Source: Adiantum capillus-veneris (taxonomy: Eukaryota > Streptophyta > Polypodiopsida > Polypodiales > Pteridaceae). Taken from it: a stretch of 64,000 nt of DNA. Every line of letters begins with the position of its first letter. Position 1 is the stretch's first letter. This document shows positions 57,413 through 64,000 of the stretch, piece after piece. Below the pieces are notes generated by a model. That model was not told the DNA's origin and did not search any database. It saw nothing but the letters and a program-made list of their open reading frames with translations. Made by a program: the position numbers and the translations under genes. Location: assembly GCA_014529385.2 (NCBI GenBank), contig CM043964.1, positions 130,662,920 to 130,726,919 of the forward strand. The letters are read 5' to 3'.

Positions 57413-57974
57413 TGTCACAAAGTGATGACGTGGCGGACAGTAGAAACCCTAAAATTCCTGCAAACCCTAATTTCTGCCAGAAACCCTAATTTTCGAAAAT
57501 CGCGGAGGTTGAAAAAAAAAGTAAAAAAAAAAAACAATAAAAATGACGAGCGACATGAATCTTGCTTTTTCTCTACGCCATGAGAAAGAGAGAGAACTTG
57601 CTTTAAAAAAAAAAAAGAGACTCTCTAAGAGAGAGAGAGAGAGAGAGAGAGAACTGACGCTTTTTATTTTTAAAAGCTTTTGGGGCTTTGCTTTTGGGCA
57701 TCCCTTGTAACCTTTAAATTAGTGGTGAGGGCCTCACTTCTCAAAGCATCTGGACGCAGAGTCTGAGAGTGAAACCCTAGCCACTCTCTTGTACTTTGAA
57801 CTGATTAATATAAAAAGAAATACCGAAAGGGGCGCCCGTCTTTGGGGCCAATATCTCTAGGCACGGAACTCCGCCGGGCCAGTGCAAATCTATTGTGATC
57901 TGTGAATTGTTTTGAAGTGGTTATTTGGTGCTGTCGCGATTGATTTTTGACTTGGAGTGTCCAAGTCTGTTACA
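57413..57974 (+). repeat. 3' LTR of element F
   Basis: 562 bp, partner of 51521-52080 with a few substitutions, an ~18-bp gap near 57440 and a longer GA tract (57631-57652). Confidence 0.95.
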
Positions 57975-58590
57975 GATGAAGTACTTCAGAGACCCGAGAT
58001 TTGCGAAACACCTGAAGGATTACCCGATTGATGAAATTCACTCGAGATGGCGTGAGGCCATTGAGTCTCCTCTCTAGACGGGGTGGAAAGCTGAAAGGAC
58101 ATACGAGTGCAGAAAAGCGGAAGGTTTAGTCGTAGGAAGAGCTGGAACAGAACTGTTGACCAAAAGATGAACCCGACATTAGAAAGGACATTGAAAGAGA
58201 TATTGATGTACTGACAATCTAGTTGTTTGTGGCAGATAACCAGAAATAGGAGCGAGGAACTCGCATCCGTATGGATTGGGAAGCATGGAACTGGACATCC
58301 ACTCTTTTGCAACGAGGTGAGCCATCTCCTTGCCTGTTTTGCAGGTGAAATCAACGATGAGATGGTGAGATCGAGAGCGACGACAACTCATGAATGAATC
58401 GGATATCCTTTGATTTGAGATAAGAATGATGAATTTGAATGAATGAATGATGACTCATGTTGAATGATTCTAGTGCGTCAAGATTCCCATATGAATGAGA
58501 TGACTAGATGCTGTGGTGAGAGCATCAAGAGTTCTTGCGAGATGAGATATGGCTTGTCAGGTGCAGCGGAATTGAATATGGTGAAGATCT
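57975..58590 (+). pseudogene. Element G1 gag, second part, and tail
   Basis: Starts with the target copy GATGA of F and continues the G1 Gag to about 58078. Beyond that are short broken frames and a tail (GTGCGTCAAGATTCCC ... ATCAAGAGTTCT) matching the end of the window (63890-63965). Confidence 0.5.
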
Positions 58591-60029
58591 AGTTTTACAC
58601 TTCCACAAAATCCTTTCCTTCTTTCCTTGCGTTAGTGAATGCTTTGTGCTTGAGTGATTGTTCTTTTACTTTCCCCTGAAGAGAGGGGTTGAGAGAATGC
58701 AATAGAGATGTGTAGAGGGAGAGAGAAAGAGAGAGAAAAGAAGAGCGACACCCGATGGGGTCCCAACCAACCCTCTCAAGGCCCCCCCACACCGTTACCG
58801 ATGTGGTATTTGCTTTAGATTGTGTAAATGGAATGTATACACAATGCAATACCTCAATGCAGACTCTACTGACTTGACGACGACAAATCACCACGGTAAC
58901 TCCTCGGGAAGAGGCACCTTTGGGGCTGATTTGATGCACCTTGGATTCTTCTCGATGTGGGAATTGCAGATGACCACCACGGGTTGATTGCATTCCCGAT
59001 GTGAGAAGTATGATGGGTTGAAAACGCAAATCTCGATGAGGCCGATGATGGACAGCAATGGAGCACTCGATGCCGGCGAGGGAATGGCCGAGGGGAGGCT
59101 CGATGGGCTGCCGAAGTACCGGACCGCAACAGGAAACTTGCGTAGGCAGTGTCAAGCCACTTTCCGGCGAGGGGAAGGGCTGAAAACTGAAAACGCTGGG
59201 GCTGATTTGCTGCAGAACTGAGCGCTAGGACTGGCTGCTGAAAACATTGCGGTCCCAAAACGTTGGTTGCTGTGCAGGGCTGAAAACCCAAGGGCTGAAT
59301 TTTGAAAACGCTGGATCTGATTTTGTAACTAAGTCAGACTTTGTAAATAATTAATTTATTTACGAGAAAAGAATTATCTAATTAGTTGTGTGCACATCAG
59401 AATAGATTTAGTAGTTCTGGGGCCTCAGGTGCGCCCAAGTTTGGGCCAGTGCACCTCAGGGAGACCCTAGCAAAAAATACCCTGAAGCCCTAGCGATTGG
59501 GAAATTGGGTCTTCAATGAAGGGGTAGATAGTAGCCTCAGATTTCAGGCTCAGAAAATTACGCGCGCTAGTGCAAGCACAGGAATGAGAAGGGGTCCTTA
59601 GAATAATAACCGTAAGGCCTGATTATTTTACGGCCTTAGGATAAGTTAGTTAAAGTATTCTTAAATGATTTGCGCTGGACCAAATGGCCGGACAAGTACG
59701 AACAGGTAATGCCAGAGCAGTGTCGGTACGGCATTGCGCTGGGGAGCAGCTAACAATTTGATTGGTTGCATCTATGTGTGCAGTTGTGCACTTAATTGCA
59801 CATTTCATTAACTAGCATAGGATTTTTAAAGTCAAAAGTTGAATGGTTTTTAAATTTTAAAGTAAGTGTGCCACTTGGCACACTTTCCCATGCTCAAAAA
59901 GGATGCCAAGTAGGAGCCAGCGCTGAAAAAAAAAAACTCCCACGCTGGAGAATTCTCTCCACGTCAGAAGAAGCAGCAAGCGGCCTCCCTCTCTTCTCCT
60001 ACAGTGAGCACTCTGCTCAACAGAGAGAG

Positions 60030-60033
<4 letters not shown>

Positions 60034-60091
<58 letters not shown>
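60034..60091. repeat. (CT)n microsatellite
   Basis: About 58 bp of uninterrupted CT repeats. Confidence 0.95.
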
Positions 60092-60093
<2 letters not shown>

Positions 60094-60429
60094 TCTCTGT
60101 ACTTCGCACAGAGGACATTACAGAGAGATTTGAAATGCGCTGTATGCTGAATTTAGTCTAAATTTGGTAAATTAACAAGCAATTCTCTGATTTTCATCAA
60201 AAATCAGTAAAATCTATAAAAAATCTTTCAATTTTCAGCACTCCCATCTGTTAATTTACTGTTTTCAATTAAAAATCAGCAAAAGAGCGCTAATCCTCAC
60301 CTGCAAACATGCTTACGAGAAAGAAAACAAGTAATTTCAGCAATCAATTACTAAAGATTACGCGAAATTGAGGTTCCCCGACTCGAACCGATCCATAGGT
60401 GTGCACACGTCCTTCGTGCAGCCAAGCCG

Positions 60430-60441
60430 GCTCTGATACCA
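60430..60441 (-). promoter_or_regulatory. Primer-binding-site-like sequence, orphan LTR edge
   Basis: The minus strand reads TGGTATCAGAGC followed by CGGCTTGG, and the preceding bases ...CGTTTCA would be an LTR end. The putative LTR runs rightward from 60442 (TGAAACGAACGC) with unknown end. No coding part accompanies it. Confidence 0.5.
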
Positions 60442-61601
60442 TGAAACGAACGCAGGGAGTGGATTTCCCGGCTACATGGACCACCTACAGACACACGTCG
60501 GAACCACCCGACCATAGCCAGCATCCGGCAGCTTCCCCGCGCTGGGGCCAGCGTCCAAGGACGTAGGCGTGCACCTGTAAGACCGAGCGTCCCATACCCC
60601 TCGAGGTGACCTTGCGCACTCCTAGTGTCACGGGCTAACCATTGGCACTCTGCCAGTGGGGGTCGATAACTGCAAATGGGTCTTGGCCTCCCTTTTATAA
60701 TAATGGCCGGCCACACTGGCTGGGTTCACACTATGTCCGCCTGGATACTAGACGCCCATCCCGACGGCATCTGGGCTAGATCCCCTCTCCTATGAGCGGG
60801 ACATAACACAGGTACTCACAGCTTTAATGGAAAGCTTGCCTTCTCCCTTGCTCTATGTAGCGCGACGATTTGCTCTCGTGCATCTCTCTCCCCCCTTTGC
60901 ACATGTAGTAATGCCCCTCTAGTTGGGCTTCTCAGCTGACCATGTACAGTTATGGGGGTTTTATGCGCGTTTGCCAAGGCAAGTGCCTTCTGTACAAGAC
61001 CCGGATTAGCTAGTTGGTAATCCTCTTTAGGGATGCACAGTTCTATCGATGCGAAAACGGAGAGTTTTCTCGCGTGAAAACTCGTCCGATTTGAAAGGAA
61101 ACTGTCCCATTGCGTGCGGGAGCCTGTGAGACACGCGTAGATGTGTTTGCTCCGCCCAAAGTGATGCGAAACATAAAATTACAGCCTATTGTGTTTTCCT
61201 GTAGGTGTACTGTTTCGCACCTAAACGGCAAGATATCGCCACGGGAGCCTCGGGAAGGCCTTGGGTGCTTGTATAAAATAGTTTAGAGAGATTTCTCGCG
61301 AGGAATCTCGTCTAATTCAAGGGGCAAGTGACCCACAGGTGCGAGAGCTCAAGGGCTACCCAGAAAAGTGATCGGCACGCGAATTGGAGCGCAAAACAAA
61401 GAATTAGCTGGTTTTTGGTTTTGGCCAGTTTCGATGCCTACAAGTCCCAGGAGCTTCAGGGAAGCTAGGGAATCACTATAGAGGTGTTTTGGCGCAAATT
61501 GGAAGCCAAAAACAAAGATTTCAGTGTGCTGTAATTTCTCGTCAGGTTTTGCAAAGTGCTCTAAAGTGTGTGGAAAGCCAATGTTTACTTGGGATTTTGC
61601 C

Positions 61602-62895
61602 TGTCACAAACTGCTGACGTATCAAAGCCTTGAAGAATGGAGCTGGCCGAGGGGCCTAAACCCTAAGAAGAATAAGTAACAGAAGAAGAAGTCCTACCAG
61701 CTTATGGGGACCCCGTCCGATGGGGCCCCAAGTGACATAAAGGATTAAAATAAAGCAGGACCCGCACACACGTTACCAATCGATGACGTGGCAGTTTTCG
61801 GATTTTCCGCTGACAATGTTGACGTGGCAGTTGTTTGGAATTCTGTGATTTATGCTGGCGCTTTTTGGTATTGCTTTTGGACCAGAAGCTTTTGAGTTTG
61901 AAGGGTTTTCATGTAAACTGCTTTTCATAGGCCAAGGGCCTTTAAATATGTGCTAAGGGCTCATTCTATGGCATGCTTCCCGGAGAAGGTGCGGAGTCTG
62001 GAGTACCGGCTTGTAATTACTCAATATCGCATCTGAATTGCTGAAAATTTATGATTGTCAAAAGCAATGACACGATCATTCTGCATAGAAATGCCTCCTG
62101 ATGCTCGATCAGAAGCATCTGTCATCACATCAAATGGTTAAGTTGGATTTCCTATAGCCAAGGCATGTTTTGTTGTCAATGCATGCTTCAAATCTTTGAA
62201 TGGTTATTCAGCTTCGGAAGACCATTGAAGTTTGTTCAATTTTGTTAATGTCGTTAAAGAAGCAGCAACATTGTGTACTTGGTATGGTAAACATTGGCAA
62301 GTCCCAAAAAAGAACGCACAGCCGAAATAGTGAGAGGTAAAGGCCAATCCACAATGACTTGAATCTTCTTGAGATCCACAGCAATGCCGTTACCAAAACA
62401 TGTGTATGCAAAACTTCAAAGAAAATCTACAAATGTTGTTTGTGATCTACCAAAGTTTTGTTGAAGATGAGAATATCATCGAGGTATACTATCGCAAGTT
62501 TGTCCAAGGGCAAAAAAATTCGTTCATCAAGGTCATAAAATTGGTTGGGGCATTAGTTAACCCAAAAGGTATCATGCCACAAATTGATGATGTGGCATGC
62601 CCAATTGGAAGGACCGGCCAAGAGGACAAGAGGAACTGAACCCAAAAGAACTAAAGAAGTTGCGGCCAAGGGGCCTAAAAAGAGGATTACGATTTTTGAA
62701 ACCTAACCCTACCCAACTTGAAGAAATACCAAAAGGGGCGCCAAGGTTTGGGGCCAATACTCTCTAGGGTGGAATTCCGCCACTCCGTGTTGCGTGTCCT
62801 CTCTCTCTCTCTCTGTCAGTTTAGTTGTTATTGAAGTGCTAAAAGTCTGTTCAGTATGTTCTTTTCTAGTGGCACGTGGTGCCCGTCTTGTGACA
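61602..62895 (+). repeat. LTR of element G2, with internal insertion
   Basis: Left part 61602-62030 and right part about 62715-62895 align with G1. The U5 block is at 62726-62785. The intervening DNA is foreign or rearranged. Confidence 0.6.
62032..62580 (-). pseudogene. Stray Ty3 RT/RNase H fragment inside the G2 LTR
   Basis: On the minus strand, near 62580, an MIPFGLTNAPTNF motif leads to the catalytic YLDD (62475-62486). The RT then continues to an RNase H start of the form DVMTDASDRASGG near 62110. All frames are broken. It carries the RT and RNase H domains that element I lacks, but relation to I is not demonstrated. No flanking duplication was found. Confidence 0.75.
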
Positions 62896-62896
62896 G

Positions 62897-62908
62897 TGGT
62901 ATCAGAGC
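62897..62908 (+). promoter_or_regulatory. Primer binding site of element G2
   Basis: TGGTATCAGAGC one base after the LTR edge. Confidence 0.8.
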
Positions 62909-63500
62909 ATCAGGCGTGTGCTTTTATGAAAGCATACCGGTCCTACCAAAGAGCAGATCGCACTTCCAAAGTTCATTGGAAATTTGAGCTTCGTGCTCCA
63001 ACCCCGGGCTTATTAGCCACTCCCACCCTTACTTCATCGCGCATCCGGCGCGCTCCCCTCTTCACTGCTCATGTCTTACAGGGCATAAGCCATAAAGATC
63101 ACTTGCAAGAGAAGGATCCAAGATTTGTTTCGAGTCACTGTTTTTCTCAAAAGCAGTGCCATGCAGATGTTGATGTCTATAGCTACCAAGCAGCACACTC
63201 CAAGTACTTGGCAAGCTTTCAAGAAAATTTTTGCCCAAAGTTACATGGTTTTTGATATCTTCCTTCGGAGTGCAACTTCTGGCAGAGTGGGGTATCCTGA
63301 AATGCTTGCCATGGAGACCCTAGCAGATTATATCTTAAAACTTCTCGACATCTCTCAATTGATGTCTCTTCTCGAGCTGATAACCTTGGAGGCTCAGTGC
63401 AATTGTTATCTTGGGATTACCATTGCCGCCAAAGAAACACTGTCTGTCCAAGAGCTGATGGATCATGCTGTGCTCGGCTACGACGTTATAGAATGAACCT
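62909..63500 (+). pseudogene. Element G2 leader and gag remnant
   Basis: The leader matches G1 to about 63090 (GGCTTATTAGCCACTCCCACC, then TTACAGGGCATAAGCC). The frame 63125-63496 has TWQAFKKIFAQSYM and LSVQELMDHAVLGYDVIE, which correspond to the middle and the SIQELMSHAKRGF end of the F-type Gag. It is interrupted and lacks a zinc knuckle. Confidence 0.5.
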
Positions 63501-64000
63501 AACCCTAATTTTTGGTGCAGGTTTCAGGATGGAAAGTCAATCGACTTTTCGAGCTCGACAAGTGTTGAGATTGCTTTTCAAGTTTGAAATTTGTTTAAGA
63601 GCTTGTTTGGTGATCCTGTTTGGAATTTGTTTGGAATGGATGGTATCTGTTTTGAACCTGTCTTGGTGCCGATTTGAATAGTTTGACTCTGGTTTTAATA
63701 CTGGTTTCAATGATTGGTGAACAGCTCATGGCTCGGACCTGGATGGTTATTTGCAGGGAGAGTGTTCATCGGCGGCTTTATGTTTCTATGTTGTAACATG
63801 CATATGTATGCATTTGTGTTGCATTTTGATGTGCCAACCATTGAATTTTCCTAATTGGATGAGATTGCCTGGATATGTAATTTTAGTGCATCAAGACACC
63901 CATGGAAGATCAGTGCGGTTTGGGTGTGATGGCTAATTTTACTACGCCGGAATATCAAGAGTTCTGATATGGGCGAAAGGAGAATCCAACTTCTTGATCG
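63501..64000 (+). other. Tail of element G2
   Basis: Non-coding. Shares the TAGTGCATCAAGACACCC ... ATCAAGAGTTCTGAT segment with G1. Element end not reached. Confidence 0.4.

Larger units (their letters stand above)
51521..57974 (+). mobile_element. Ty3 chromovirus-like element F, complete structure
   Basis: Plus-strand element of 6,454 bp with LTRs 51521-52080 and 57413-57974 (TGTCACAAAG...GTTACA). It has a primer binding site at 52082, gag with CCHC knuckle, protease, RT, RNase H, integrase, a chromodomain-like tail and polypurine tract. It is flanked by GATGA at 51516-51520 and 57975-57979. The LTRs are close to identical, so it is young, but frameshifts, stops and an integrase deletion make it defective. 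Confidence 0.95.
50331..58590 (+). mobile_element. Element G1 (Ty3-like, decayed), split by element F
   Basis: An LTR-like region (about 50331-50828) with a TTTAAATA box near 50551 and the shared U5 block at 50661-50720 leads into a TGGTATCAGAGC primer site. A partial gag reads into the F insertion at 51520 and continues at 57975. Joining the flanks gives one Gag-like stretch (GMKRLMM then KYFRDPRFAKHLKDYP). The remainder to about 58590 is non-coding and matches the tail of G2 (63860-63960). No pol is visible. The exact 5' LTR edge and the 3' end are uncertain. Confidence 0.6.
58591..61601. other. Unassigned region, probably LTR or untranslated retroelement DNA
   Basis: No recognised gene. 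A minus-strand frame of 186 codons (58595-59155) has no known motif and includes a CT-repeat-derived Ser-Leu run. GA-rich tract near 58720-58740; (CT)n at 60034-60091. A minus-strand primer-site match at 60430-60441 suggests an LTR beginning at 60442. Confidence 0.45.
61602..64000 (+). mobile_element. Element G2 (G family), open at window end
   Basis: LTR 61602-62895 (TGTCACAAAC...GTGACA) with the ACGTGGCAG and CTTTAAATA segments of G1, interrupted by foreign sequence, followed by a TGGTATCAGAGC primer site, the same leader as G1 and a gag remnant. The tail at 63860-63965 matches 58470-58535. No pol and no 3' LTR are seen before the window ends. Confidence 0.65.

Noticed and set aside
58595-59155. 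A 186-codon minus-strand open frame
   Set aside because: No motif recognised, a Ser-Leu run comes from a CT-rich tract, and another frame is open over much of the same span. It looks like a chance frame in retroelement DNA.

Overview
The window looks like gene-poor nuclear DNA of a large-genome land plant. It holds nested LTR retrotransposons with TGGTATCAGAGC- and TGGCGCC-type primer binding sites, solo LTRs, a Helitron-like cluster and long GA/CT and AC/GT microsatellites. No host protein-coding gene, rRNA, CRISPR array or prokaryotic operon is supported. A homosporous fern or another non-flowering vascular plant would fit, but the sequence does not settle the species.

Layout. (1) 1422-11674, minus strand: a decayed Ty1/copia element (D) interrupted by a younger copy of the same family (E, 6175-11337). 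(2) 11993-39650: the deepest nest. A very old, truncated copia element (A, minus strand) is split into 11993-12921 and 36898-39650 by a 24-kb Ty3-type element (B, 12922-36897, plus strand, target duplication ATTAT on both sides). B carries two later insertions: a complete copia element (C, 21788-26962, target duplication TTATT) and a one-LTR Ty3-type element (H, 31141-35249, target duplication GAAGG). Removing H restores an in-frame reading frame of B. A small MITE-like insert (37615-37860) sits in A. (3) 40220-47645: a deletion derivative of a Ty3-type element (I, minus strand) with two solo LTRs inside it: 40543-42126, of the H family with target duplication AAAAG, and 44513-46087 (J). (4) 47726-48326: tandem Helitron-like termini. 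A tRNA-derived SINE candidate and microsatellites follow, to about 49060. (5) 50331-58590: a decayed element (G1) split by a complete chromodomain Ty3 element (F, 51521-57974, target duplication GATGA). (6) 61602-64000: a second G-family copy (G2), whose LTR contains a stray minus-strand Ty3 reverse transcriptase piece.

The coding parts are retroelement gag, protease, integrase, reverse transcriptase and RNase H remnants, nearly all broken by stops and frameshifts. Comparing the sister copies C and E shows that many stops in C are CAG/CAA to TAG/TAA or CGA to TGA changes, as expected from decay of methylated cytosines.

The least ordinary object is element B. It has (a) a ~1,050-codon coiled-coil-rich third reading frame between integrase and the 3' LTR, (b) a duplicated integrase-type H2C2 zinc-finger module, (c) no visible protease, and (d) non-coding spacers on both sides of pol built from ~270-290 bp units that each carry a palindrome. 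Other unusual items are the one-LTR element H with an intact target duplication, the head-to-tail Helitron-like array, and the duplicated LTR-tail/primer-binding-site/leader block of G1.
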